Part shown: positions 1 to 8,121 of the stretch, piece after piece | Layout: the number at the start of each line of letters is the position of its first letter | Position numbering within the stretch: the stretch's first letter is position 1 | NCBI GenBank assembly: GCA_016708345.1 | Contig: JADJFX010000002.1 | Coordinates: forward strand, 248,001 to 312,000 | Direction of reading: 5' to 3' | Length of the DNA: 64,000 nt | DNA from: Candidatus Rhodoferax bjergmarkensis | GTDB taxonomy: Bacteria; Pseudomonadota; Gammaproteobacteria; Burkholderiales; Burkholderiaceae_C | Notes under the pieces: generated by a model | Databases searched by the model: none | Told to the model about the DNA's origin: nothing | The model's input: only the letters and a program-made list of their open reading frames with translations | Program-made: the position numbers and the translations under genes

Positions 1-1016
1 AGCGCACCATTGCGCCCTGCCGCACGGCCATCAAGGATGCTGGTGTGAGCGTCAGCGACATCCATGACGTGATTTTGGTCGGCGGCATGACCCGCATGCC
101 CAAGGTGCAGGAGAAGGTCAAAGAACTGTTCGGCAAAGAGCCGCGCAAAGACGTTAACCCCGACGAAGCAGTAGCGGTTGGTGCTGCCATTCAGGGGCAG
201 GTGTTGTCCGGCGACCGCAAGGATGTGCTGTTGCTTGACGTGACACCACTCTCGCTGGGCATCGAGACCATGGGCGGTGTCATGACCAAGATGATCAGCA
301 AGAACACCACGATTCCGACCAAGTTTGCACAGACCTTTTCGACCGCTGAAGACAACCAGCCTGCTGTGACGATCAAGGTCTTCCAAGGTGAGCGCGAGAT
401 TGCTGCGGGCAACAAAATGTTGGGCGAGTTCAACTTGGAAGGCATTCCTCCGGCCGCTCGCGGTACGCCTCAAATTGAAGTGTCGTTTGACATCGACGCC
501 AACGGTATTTTGCACGTGGGTGCCAAAGACAAAGGTACCGGTAAAGAAAACAAGATCACCATCAAGGCCAACTCTGGTCTGAGCGAAGCAGAGATTCAGC
601 AAATGGTCAAAGATGCTGAACTCAACGCTGCCGAGGACAAAAAGAAGGTCGAGTTGGTGCAGACCAAAAATCAGGCCGATACGAGTTTGCACAGCGTCAA
701 GAAAAGCTTGACCGAATATGGCGACAAGATTGACGCAGGCGAAAAGGAAAAAATCGAAGAAGCCATCAAGCAACTTGAAGAAGCCATAAAAGGTGACGAC
801 AAAGCTTCCATCGAAGCCAAGAGCGCGGCTTTGATGACTGTCAGTCAAAAGCTGGGTGAAAAAATGTATGCCGACATGCAAGCCAAAGAAGCGGCCTCTG
901 CAGGAGGAGGCGACGCTGGCCAAGCAGGAGCTGCGGGCGCGCAGCAGGGCGCGTCCACACAAGCCGCCGACGACAATATCGTCGACGCGGAAGTGAAAGA
1001 AGTCAAAAAGGGCTAA
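1..1016 (+). CDS. dnaK: Molecular chaperone DnaK (Hsp70), 3' part only
   Basis: The reading frame is open from the first bases, so the gene begins before the window; the visible part is about 337 residues. It contains the end of the ATPase domain (VGGMTRMPKVQ, then the NPDEAVAVGAAIQ segment), the linker LLLDVTPLSLGIET, the beta-sandwich substrate-binding domain, the helical lid and a Gly/Ala-rich C-terminal tail ending in an acidic-basic segment like the EEVKD-type end of bacterial DnaK. DnaK binds unfolded peptides in the cytoplasm in an ATP cycle driven by DnaJ and GrpE. The dnaJ gene follows 95 bp downstream, after a strong hairpin. Identity is certain from the linker and lid. Confidence 0.98.
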   Translation, partial: RTIAPCRTAIKDAGVSVSDIHDVILVGGMTRMPKVQEKVKELFGKEPRKDVNPDEAVAVGAAIQGQVLSGDRKDVLLLDVTPLSLGIETMGGVMTKMISKNTTIPTKFAQTFSTAEDNQPAVTIKVFQGEREIAAGNKMLGEFNLEGIPPAARGTPQIEVSFDIDANGILHVGAKDKGTGKENKITIKANSGLSEAEIQQMVKDAELNAAEDKKKVELVQTKNQADTSLHSVKKSLTEYGDKIDAGEKEKIEEAIKQLEEAIKGDDKASIEAKSAALMTVSQKLGEKMYADMQAKEAASAGGGDAGQAGAAGAQQGASTQAADDNIVDAEVKEVKKG

Positions 1017-1043
1017 GCGTTTTCGCGAAGCACTCTGATCAGG

Positions 1044-1080
1044 CGCCGCGTTGAACATCTGTGAAATGTTCAACGCGGCG
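1044..1080 (+). terminator. Hairpin between dnaK and dnaJ, possible attenuator
   Basis: A perfect 15-bp inverted repeat (CGCCGCGTTGAACAT and its complement) encloses a 7-base loop, and the right arm is followed by TTTGTGTTG. It lies 28 bp after the dnaK stop and 32 bp before dnaJ. The T tract is short, so it may stop only part of the transcripts or protect the dnaK mRNA end, giving less DnaJ than DnaK. The structure is seen directly; the function is inferred. Confidence 0.6.
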
Positions 1081-1111
1081 TTTGTGTTGAAACTAGGTAC
1101 TTGAGAAGACC

Positions 1112-2245
1112 ATGGCTAAAAGAGATTACTACGATGTCTTGGGCGTTCCCAAAAACGCCTCCGATGAAGAAATAAAGAAGGCTTATCGCAAACATGCGAT
1201 GAAGCACCACCCTGACCGCAATCAGGGTGACTCCTCCAAGGTTGCCGAGGAAAAGTTCAAGGAATCCAAGGAAGCCTACGAAATGCTGTCGGACCCGCAA
1301 AAGCGCGCGGCGTATGACCAGCATGGCTTTGCCGGTGTTGACCCCAACATGCGGGGCGGTCACGGTGCTGAAGGTTTTGGCGGCTTTGCCGAGGCTTTTG
1401 GTGATATTTTTGGCGACATGTTCGGCCAGCAGCGTGGACGGGCCGGCGGTGGTCGGCAGGTATTTCGCGGTGCCGATTTGAGTTATGCCATGGAAGTCAC
1501 ACTGGAGGAGGCTGCCAAGGGTAAGGACGCTCAAATTCGAATCCCCAGCTGGGATTCATGCGACGTATGCCACGGCAGCGGTGCCAAACCAGGTACCCAA
1601 GCCAAAACCTGTGGCACCTGCAGCGGCTCCGGCGCGGTGCAAATGCGTCAGGGATTTTTCAGTGTGCAGCAAACCTGCCCGACTTGTCGTGGCAACGGCA
1701 AGGTCATTGCCGAGCCGTGCAACGCGTGCCAAGGCCAAGGCAAGATCAAACGACAAAAAACACTGGAAGTCAAAATTCCTGCAGGTATTGACGGCGGCAT
1801 GCGTATTCGAAGCGCCAGCAACGGCGAGCCAGGCACCAATGGCGGGCCGCCGGGGGATCTTTACATTGAAATTCGCCTGAAGAAGCACGATATTTTTGAA
1901 CGTGATGGTGATGACATTCATTGCTCCGTTCCCATCAGTTTTGTGACCGCTGCCCTAGGGGGTGAAATTGATGTGCCTACGCTTTCCGGTCAAGCTGCCA
2001 TTGACATACCTGAGGGAACGCAAACGGGCAAACAATTCAGGTTAAGGGGCAAAGGCATCAAGGGCGTGCGCGCCAGCTATCCAGGCGATTTGTACTGCCA
2101 CATTGTGGTTGAGACGCCGGTCAAGCTGTCCGAGCATCAGCGAAAGTTGCTGCGTGAACTCGAAGAATCTCTGCGAAAAGGTGGCAGCAAGCACTCCCCC
2201 AGTGGAGACAGCTGGACGAACCGACTCAAGAGTTTTTTCAGTTGA
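1112..2245 (+). CDS. dnaJ: Co-chaperone DnaJ (Hsp40)
   Basis: A 377-residue type I J-protein that delivers substrates to DnaK and stimulates its ATPase. The J-domain is at residues 1-70 with the HPD motif at 33-35. A Gly/Phe-rich region follows (about 75-125). The zinc-binding region has the four repeats CDVCHGSG, CGTCSGSG, CPTCRGNG and CNACQGQG between about 150 and 210, and then come the two C-terminal peptide-binding barrels. The length is typical for the family. The ATG is preceded by a GAGAAG-like ribosome site. Gene order dnaK-dnaJ is the usual proteobacterial arrangement. Confidence 0.98.
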   Translation: MAKRDYYDVLGVPKNASDEEIKKAYRKHAMKHHPDRNQGDSSKVAEEKFKESKEAYEMLSDPQKRAAYDQHGFAGVDPNMRGGHGAEGFGGFAEAFGDIFGDMFGQQRGRAGGGRQVFRGADLSYAMEVTLEEAAKGKDAQIRIPSWDSCDVCHGSGAKPGTQAKTCGTCSGSGAVQMRQGFFSVQQTCPTCRGNGKVIAEPCNACQGQGKIKRQKTLEVKIPAGIDGGMRIRSASNGEPGTNGGPPGDLYIEIRLKKHDIFERDGDDIHCSVPISFVTAALGGEIDVPTLSGQAAIDIPEGTQTGKQFRLRGKGIKGVRASYPGDLYCHIVVETPVKLSEHQRKLLRELEESLRKGGSKHSPSGDSWTNRLKSFFS

Positions 2246-2284
2246 CGAAAGTCAAACCCAGTAAAACAATGTGACACATTGGAT

Positions 2285-2322
2285 AAGCCGCGAAAGACTT
2301 CAATGCCTTTGCGGCTTTTTTT
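2285..2322 (+). terminator. Rho-independent terminator after dnaJ
   Basis: AAGCCGC pairs with GCGGCTT, extended by an AAAG/CTTT step after a bulged G, and is followed by a run of seven T residues. It sits 40 bp after the dnaJ stop. The next gene begins just after it, which argues against translation starting at the GTG inside the T tract. Confidence 0.8.
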
Positions 2323-2367
2323 GTGGAACGTCGCGGCAGAGCTACTCGTAACATGGGATTGTTCAAC

Positions 2368-3732
2368 ATGAGCGTCAACATCACCTTTCTTGGCGGCACT
2401 GGCACTGTCACTGGCTCCAAATACTTGGTCTGCTACGGAAAGGAACGCCTGTTGGTCGACTGTGGCTTGTTTCAGGGTTACAAGCAACTCCGTCTTCGCA
2501 ATTGGACCCCTTTGCCCGTTGCGCCTGATCAAATCAATGCTGTGCTGCTGACGCACGCCCATCTGGATCACAGCGGCTACCTGCCCTTGCTGACGAAGGA
2601 AGGGTTTTCGGGCCATGTGTATGCCACCCCTGGTACCCGTGATTTGTGCCGCATTCTGTTGCCCGACAGCGGCCACATTCAGGAGGAAGATGCTGCTTTT
2701 GCCAATCGTCATGGTTTCTCCAAGCACGCACCTGCCATGCCGCTGTATACGCGGCAGGATGCGCTGGACTGCCTGCCATTGCTCAAAATGGTTGACTTCG
2801 GCAGGGTCTTTAATCCCATTCAAGGCTGGCGGGCGACGTTTTTGCCAGCAGGTCATATTTTGGGTGCATCCAGCGTGTTGTTGGAAGTAGCTGGGCGGCG
2901 TATTCTTTTCTCCGGCGACCTTGGAAGGCCGGATGACATGATCATGAATCCACCGTCGCCACCTCCAGTCGCTGATACGGTGTTGATCGAATCAACCTAT
3001 GGTGACCGTGAACACCCCAAGGAAGATGTGCTGGCCGAACTTGGGCCAGCGCTGCAAAGGCTTGCCAAGCGCGGTGGGGTGGCTGTTATCCCGGTTTTTG
3101 CCGTTGGACGAGCTCAGGCTTTGTTGCATGCCATTCATTTGCTCAAATTGCGCGGTGACATCCCCAAGGCACTTCCCGTTTTTTTAGACAGCCCCATGGC
3201 GGTGCATACCACGCATCTTTTTGAGCAACATCCAGCCGATCACCGGTTGACCAGTAAAGAAGCCCATGCATTGACGCATTCAGCCACCATGGTCAACAGC
3301 ACTGACGAGTCCAAAGCGCTGGCAAGTCGCCATGGTCCGATGGTGATCTTGTCAGCCAGTGGCATGGCCACCGGAGGTCGGGTGTTACACCACTTGGCAC
3401 ACCATGCGGGCAATCATCGCAACATGATCATTCTGACGGGGTTTCAGGCTCCCGGTACCCGGGGTGCTACGCTGGCCAGCGGGGCGAGGTCGGTGCGTAT
3501 TCACGGGCGCGACGTCGAGGTCAACGCCGAAGTGGTTCAACTGCAATCCGCCTCGGCCCATGCCGATGCGACACAAATTCTTTCCTGGCTGCGGTCCATG
3601 CCGCAGGCACCGGACCAGATTTATGTGGTTCATGGCGAGCCGGGGCCCTCGGACGAACTTCGCAAACGCATCAAAGCAGAATTGGGCTGGCGTGCGATGA
3701 CGCCAGAACATGGCTCAACTTGGCCAACTTGA
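2368..3732 (+). CDS. MBL-fold beta-CASP metallohydrolase (predicted RNA nuclease)
   Basis: A protein of about 454 residues of the COG1236 / YSH1-like group: a metallo-beta-lactamase fold fused to a beta-CASP domain, known mainly from RNA-processing nucleases. The zinc motif THAHLDHSG is near residue 62, GHILGASS and SGDLGRPDD near 170-190, and the beta-CASP signatures SASGMATGGR and VHGEPGPSD lie in the C-terminal third. The ATG at 2368 is chosen because GGGA sits 9 bases upstream and the protein then starts right at the first strand (MSVNITFLGGTG); an ATG at 2353 and a GTG at 2323 are alternatives, the last overlapping the terminator. The substrate is unknown. Confidence 0.88.
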   Translation: MSVNITFLGGTGTVTGSKYLVCYGKERLLVDCGLFQGYKQLRLRNWTPLPVAPDQINAVLLTHAHLDHSGYLPLLTKEGFSGHVYATPGTRDLCRILLPDSGHIQEEDAAFANRHGFSKHAPAMPLYTRQDALDCLPLLKMVDFGRVFNPIQGWRATFLPAGHILGASSVLLEVAGRRILFSGDLGRPDDMIMNPPSPPPVADTVLIESTYGDREHPKEDVLAELGPALQRLAKRGGVAVIPVFAVGRAQALLHAIHLLKLRGDIPKALPVFLDSPMAVHTTHLFEQHPADHRLTSKEAHALTHSATMVNSTDESKALASRHGPMVILSASGMATGGRVLHHLAHHAGNHRNMIILTGFQAPGTRGATLASGARSVRIHGRDVEVNAEVVQLQSASAHADATQILSWLRSMPQAPDQIYVVHGEPGPSDELRKRIKAELGWRAMTPEHGSTWPT

Positions 3733-3795
3733 GCCTGCAATACCCTGCCTTCCCGGAAGCGGTTCACCGCAAAGCCGCTGCCGGATCAGGTCATT

Positions 3796-4998
3796 TCACG
3801 GTGCGGACCGAACAAGGCGCACAGCAGAAGGCGTAGCCCGGCGATCTAAGGCACCAACACTGCCGACGTTGAAGTCAACAGTCCAAACAAAGTTCGACTG
3901 GGGCGAACCTGACCCAACATAAGGGGTTGAAGACCAGTAGGAATACCCTACCGTAGATGGAAATACTGAACCATCGAGCGATGGATTTTCCCGATTTCCG
4001 TCCACCAAACTGGAAATCTCTTTGATGTTGGGCAAACGCCAGCCCTTGTTTAGCTTGGCAGCTGCCAAGGCCTGCTCGTGGGTGACTTTTGTAGGCGTAC
4101 CGGCACAATTGCTACCATTCCAAGTCTGCCCATAACTGCACCGGCTCCAAATGAGTTTGGTTCGTGTATCGGTCACCTCGGTGCCATCGGACGAAAAGGT
4201 AAATGAAGTTGTAACTGGCGCTGAACCGCGCACCAGCCTTACGTGATGCAAATCACCTCGTCCATCACCTTTGGACGCAGGGTGCTTGCTGATATCGCCA
4301 TTGCCAAAATTTACGCTCCATGCCTGTCTTGAATTGCCAATATAGCCAGTGGATGTCCAAAAAGCAGAACCTAGAGAATTTGGAAACCAAGTGGTATCAA
4401 TGCTGATTTTGGCGAACCCTACTTCAGCATAATTCACCAAGCCTTGCAATTCGAAGCGGTTGGGGAGTCGCCAATCGGTATAGCCGCACAGTCCGCTACC
4501 GGTATTGACGGTAGTTACATAAGTGCTTGAATTCCCGGCGCGGTTGTCACCAAAATTGGTATAAGTGCTGGTACTTGCACGGGTTCCAGTGGTCGGTTTG
4601 CCTTCCCATATCAGGCCAGTCACATTGTCTTTGACACACTCCGTTTTTGCATAACTTCCAACCGTGCTAAAGCTAAAACCGAGCGCGCCATCGATGGCAT
4701 CCGGGCTTGTGACATCACGCCCAACCATGCCGTCCTGCCAATCGTTCAGCGCTGTCGCTTTTGAATCGGTGCAACTGATCAAAATGTCGCTGCCCGCCTG
4801 ATAACACTGGTTCGCAGTGATGCCTGTATCCAGGTAAGCAATCGTACGATTGTCGCCAGCAGGGGCCAGCGAGCGAGAGATTTCTTCTGGTTCCGATTTG
4901 CCGCCGCCGCATGCCGTCAGCAAACATGCTGTGATGCAATTGAGTGCAATGAGTCCATGTGACCCTTTGTATTTCGCCCGGAGCCTTGAAAGTTTCAT
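3796..4998 (-). CDS. Lipoprotein with two DUF1566 (Lcl C-terminal-like) domains
   Basis: A 400-residue exported protein. The N terminus has basic residues, a hydrophobic segment and a lipobox ending LLTAC-GGG near residue 30, so it should be a lipoprotein. Two DUF1566 units follow: one with VTGLIWE, DWRLPNRFEL and SAFWTSTGY (about 115-255), and one with TKLIWSRCSYG, GWRLPNIKEI and YSYWSSTPY (about 275-400). DUF1566 occurs in Legionella collagen-like proteins and in many envelope proteins of unknown role, perhaps in adhesion. It stands alone between convergent and divergent neighbours. Function is not known. Confidence 0.8.
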   Translation of the reverse strand: MKLSRLRAKYKGSHGLIALNCITACLLTACGGGKSEPEEISRSLAPAGDNRTIAYLDTGITANQCYQAGSDILISCTDSKATALNDWQDGMVGRDVTSPDAIDGALGFSFSTVGSYAKTECVKDNVTGLIWEGKPTTGTRASTSTYTNFGDNRAGNSSTYVTTVNTGSGLCGYTDWRLPNRFELQGLVNYAEVGFAKISIDTTWFPNSLGSAFWTSTGYIGNSRQAWSVNFGNGDISKHPASKGDGRGDLHHVRLVRGSAPVTTSFTFSSDGTEVTDTRTKLIWSRCSYGQTWNGSNCAGTPTKVTHEQALAAAKLNKGWRLPNIKEISSLVDGNRENPSLDGSVFPSTVGYSYWSSTPYVGSGSPQSNFVWTVDFNVGSVGALDRRATPSAVRLVRSAP

Positions 4999-5237
4999 TC
5001 AACTTCTTTCAGTAACTTTAAATAATGGATTTCTTCAACACAACCGGCGCTAGCGCCAGCGCATACGTTGAACCGTCAGAGCAAGCATCAACTGACAAAT
5101 AGTCAATCCAATCAATGACTTGGTGGCGAAATATAACATCCTGAAAAATTGGTTTGAAAAGGTTCAAAGTCAAACGCTCACCAAGATATGCCGTCACCCA
5201 TCACTGATGCTGTCTCTATCTGAGACAATCACGCCCT

Positions 5238-5882
5238 ATGTTTACCGGAATCATCACCGGCGTGGGGCGCATCGCCGCAGTTCACGCCCTAGGCAGCTCT
5301 TCTACCCATGGCAAGCGCCTGTCCATTGAGTGCCCCAGTGGCTATCTGGATGACGTTGGCTTGGGCGACAGCATCGCGCTCAACGGCGCTTGCATGACTG
5401 TTACCACGCTTGACGTCGTAAAAGGCCAGTTCACAGTGGATATTTCTGCGGAGTCTCTGGACAAAACCACTGGACTTGATCAGTTGGGCTCCATCAACCT
5501 CGAAAAGGCGTTACGTGCCCACGACCGCTTGGGTGGACACATCGTGTCGGGCCATGTCGATGGTATCGGCTGCGTGACGCACTTCAAACAGGTGGGGGAG
5601 AGTTGGGAGTTGCGGGTGCTGGCACCCATGGCGCTGGCCAAATACCTGGCCTACAAAGGCTCCATCACCATCAATGGTGCCAGCCTGACCGTCAATCGCA
5701 TTGCGGACTTGGATGCCGGTTGCGAGATGAGCATCAACCTGATTCCCCACACGGTGCAAAACACCGCGCTGGGCACGCTGGTGGCTGGATCGAACGTGAA
5801 TTTGGAAATTGATTTGATCGCGCGCTACGTGGAAAGAATGCTTCAGACCTCACCGCTTGCCACCACACCCGTCACGCTCTAG
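5238..5882 (+). CDS. ribE: Riboflavin synthase alpha chain
   Basis: A 214-residue enzyme that dismutates two 6,7-dimethyl-8-ribityllumazine molecules into riboflavin and a pyrimidinedione. It starts with the family's invariant MFTGII and has two lumazine-binding repeats (about 1-97 and 98-200), with GHIVSGHVDG and the SLTVN segment visible. The C-terminal tail is of normal length. No FMN riboswitch consensus is visible in the 239 bp upstream; that stretch holds only a perfect 12-bp palindrome, GGCGCTAGCGCC, at 5046-5057. It heads the rib-nusB-tol run. Confidence 0.96.
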   Translation: MFTGIITGVGRIAAVHALGSSSTHGKRLSIECPSGYLDDVGLGDSIALNGACMTVTTLDVVKGQFTVDISAESLDKTTGLDQLGSINLEKALRAHDRLGGHIVSGHVDGIGCVTHFKQVGESWELRVLAPMALAKYLAYKGSITINGASLTVNRIADLDAGCEMSINLIPHTVQNTALGTLVAGSNVNLEIDLIARYVERMLQTSPLATTPVTL

Positions 5883-5929
5883 CGCGGCCTGTTTCTGTCC
5901 AACCCCTCAAGCCCCTGAAAGACACTTGA

Positions 5930-7045
5930 ATGACTGCCCTCACTCCTGTAGCGATATCCAAGGTTGAAGACATCGTGGCCGACATGCGCGCCGGGCGCAT
6001 GGTGATTCTTGTCGATGAAGAAGACCGTGAAAACGAAGGCGATCTGGTGATGGCGGCCGAGCACGTCACGGCCGAAGCCATCAACTTCATGGCTCGTTTC
6101 GGCCGGGGCCTGATTTGCCTGACCCTCACGCGTGAGCGCTGTGAACGTCTGAAATTGCCGCCGATGACCGTCAAAAATGGCGACAAGAAGGGCACAGCCT
6201 TCACGGTGTCCATTGAAGCCGCAGAAGGCGTTACCACCGGCATCTCGGCAGCCGACCGCGCTTGCACCGTACAAGCCGCCGTGGCCAAAAATGCAAAGCC
6301 TGATGACCTGGTTCAACCCGGCCACATCTTCCCCTTGCAGGCGGTTGAAGGCGGCGTGCTGATGCGCGCAGGCCATACCGAAGCGGGTTGCGATCTGGCT
6401 GCCATGGCAGGCTGCGCGCCCGCTTCGGTGATTTGCGAGATCATGAAAGACGACGGCACCATGGCGCGCCTGCCCGATTTGCAGCTTTTTGCCGCCGAGC
6501 ATGGCCTAAAAATTGGCACCATCGTCGATCTGATCGAGCACCGCAGCCGGGTCGAGTCGCTGGTCGAAAAAGTAGGCACCCGCCCCATCCATACGGCGTT
6601 TGGCGAATTCACCATGCACGCCTTCAAGGACAAGACCGCACACGGTGTGCACTTGGCTTTGGTCAAGGGGCAGTGGGGTGCCAATGACACAGTTGCAGCC
6701 CGCGTGCATGAACCCCTGTCCGTGCTGGACGCGCTGGAAGTGGGTCGCCCCATGCATTCCTGGAGTCTTGACGCCAGCCTGGCGCGTATTGCCACAGAAG
6801 GCAGCGGCGTGGTGGTTCTGCTCAATTGCGGTGAAAGCGCTGAACAGTTGCTGGCTCAATTTGACGGTACCGCGCGCGCCAGCCATGGGCCGGAGCGCGG
6901 CCGCATGGACCTTCGCACCTATGGCATTGGCGCGCAGATTTTGCGTGAATGCGGCGTTCACAAAATGAAGCTCATGGGAAACCCCCGGCGCATGCCCAGC
7001 ATGGCTGGTTATGGCCTGGAAATTGTCGGCTACATCACCAAGTAA
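5930..7045 (+). CDS. ribB: 3,4-dihydroxy-2-butanone 4-phosphate synthase with degenerate GTP cyclohydrolase II-like domain (RibBX type)
   Basis: A 371-residue protein. Residues 1-205 are a complete RibB domain that converts ribulose 5-phosphate to the four-carbon unit of riboflavin: DEEDRENEGD, the NFMARFGRGLIC segment and GHTEAGCDL are present. Residues about 210-371 have the GTP cyclohydrolase II fold pattern, but the zinc-cysteine cluster of active RibA (usually C-x10-C-x-C after RVHSE) is absent; here the segment reads ARVHEPLSVLDALEVG. The second half is therefore predicted to lack cyclohydrolase activity, as described for RibBX proteins of other proteobacteria, and a separate ribA should exist elsewhere. 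Confidence 0.93.
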   Translation: MTALTPVAISKVEDIVADMRAGRMVILVDEEDRENEGDLVMAAEHVTAEAINFMARFGRGLICLTLTRERCERLKLPPMTVKNGDKKGTAFTVSIEAAEGVTTGISAADRACTVQAAVAKNAKPDDLVQPGHIFPLQAVEGGVLMRAGHTEAGCDLAAMAGCAPASVICEIMKDDGTMARLPDLQLFAAEHGLKIGTIVDLIEHRSRVESLVEKVGTRPIHTAFGEFTMHAFKDKTAHGVHLALVKGQWGANDTVAARVHEPLSVLDALEVGRPMHSWSLDASLARIATEGSGVVVLLNCGESAEQLLAQFDGTARASHGPERGRMDLRTYGIGAQILRECGVHKMKLMGNPRRMPSMAGYGLEIVGYITK

Positions 7046-7114
7046 CAACCCTGCAGGACAGAAGGCTGCTATTCAAGGCGTGCCCCCTTTGTCCACAATT
7101 ATTTAGGAGACACC

Positions 7115-7588
7115 ATGTTTGGCGCAGAAAAAGGAAACCTCGATTCCAGCGACAGCCGCTTGAACGGCAAGAAGCTGGTCATCGGCATTGTTCAGGCCCG
7201 TTTTAACGAGTCCATCACCGACGCTTTGGCCAAGGCCTGCACGCAGGAGCTGATGGCGCTGGGTGTCGCTGAAAAAAACATTCGTTTGGTGAAAGTGCCT
7301 GGTGCCCTTGAAGTGCCGGTTGCCCTGATGGGTATGGCGGAAAAGCCCAAATATGACGCTTTGGTGGCCTTGGGCTGTGTCATTCGGGGTGAAACCTACC
7401 ACTTTGAATTGGTGGCCAACGAGTCAAGCGCTGGCGTTAGCCGTGTCTCGCGCGAATTTCGCTTGCCCATCGCCAATGCTATTTTGACGACCGAAAACCT
7501 CGAACAGGCGATTGCAAGGCAAGTTGAAAAAGGGCGTGACGCCGCCCGCGTGGCCGTTGAAATGGCCAACCTGATGAAAGAAATGTAA
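7115..7588 (+). CDS. ribH: 6,7-dimethyl-8-ribityllumazine synthase
   Basis: A 157-residue protein that condenses the RibB product with the pyrimidine intermediate to give lumazine, the substrate of RibE. Family motifs are present: IVQARFNESIT, VPGALEVPVA, ALGCVIRGETYHFE (with the active-site His) and the FGVLT-equivalent PIANAILTTEN. A clear Shine-Dalgarno (TTAGGAGA) precedes the ATG. Its stop codon overlaps the nusB start in TAATG, so the two are translationally coupled. Confidence 0.97.
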   Translation: MFGAEKGNLDSSDSRLNGKKLVIGIVQARFNESITDALAKACTQELMALGVAEKNIRLVKVPGALEVPVALMGMAEKPKYDALVALGCVIRGETYHFELVANESSAGVSRVSREFRLPIANAILTTENLEQAIARQVEKGRDAARVAVEMANLMKEM

Positions 7589-8121
7589 TGAGTGAAATCA
7601 GTCCCAAACCAGGCAGCAACCGCCCGCCGCGTCAATCCCGCAAGGGCTTGACCAGCACCGGTGTTCGCAAGGCTGGCAGCAAATCGGATCGCAGCCGTTC
7701 CCGTGAGTTTGCCTTGCAGGCGCTGTACCAGGTGCTGGTTGGAAAAAACGAGGTTTCAGACATTGATGCGTTCACCCGCGATTTGGCCGGGTTTTCAAAA
7801 TCCGACTCCGTCCACTTTGACGCGCTGCTCCGGGGCTGTGCGGAACAAGCTAGCGAGCTGGACGCCTTGATCGTTCCCTTGCTGGACCGCCCACTGGCAG
7901 AGATTTCACCGATCGAGCGTGGCGTGATGTGGATTGGTGCCTACGAGCTCAAACACTGCCTGGATGTGCCTTGGCGCGTGGTACTCAACGAATGCATTGA
8001 GCTGGCAAAGGAATTTGGCGGCACCGACGGCCACAAGTACGTCAACGCCGTGCTCAACGGCCTAGCCCCCAGTCTGCGGCCCGCCGAGGTCAGCGCCGAT
8101 CGGAGCAGAACCCGCCCATGA
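7588..8121 (+). CDS. nusB: Transcription antitermination factor NusB
   Basis: A 177-residue all-helical RNA-binding protein of the rRNA antitermination complex. The core runs from SREFALQALYQ (about residue 35) to YVNAVLNGLA (about 160). IERGVMWIGAYEL and PWRVVLNECIELAKEFG are typical. The first 33 residues form a basic, Ser/Arg-rich extension common in betaproteobacterial NusB. It overlaps ribH by one base and the next gene by four. Confidence 0.96.
   Translation: MSEISPKPGSNRPPRQSRKGLTSTGVRKAGSKSDRSRSREFALQALYQVLVGKNEVSDIDAFTRDLAGFSKSDSVHFDALLRGCAEQASELDALIVPLLDRPLAEISPIERGVMWIGAYELKHCLDVPWRVVLNECIELAKEFGGTDGHKYVNAVLNGLAPSLRPAEVSADRSRTRP

Noticed and set aside
2323..2367. GTG start for the beta-CASP protein
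   Set aside because: It lies in the T tract of the dnaJ terminator and adds residues that do not fit the family; ATG 2368 has a proper ribosome site.
4999..5237. FMN riboswitch before ribE
   Set aside because: The conserved RFN-element sequence blocks are not present; only a 12-bp palindrome at 5046 was found.
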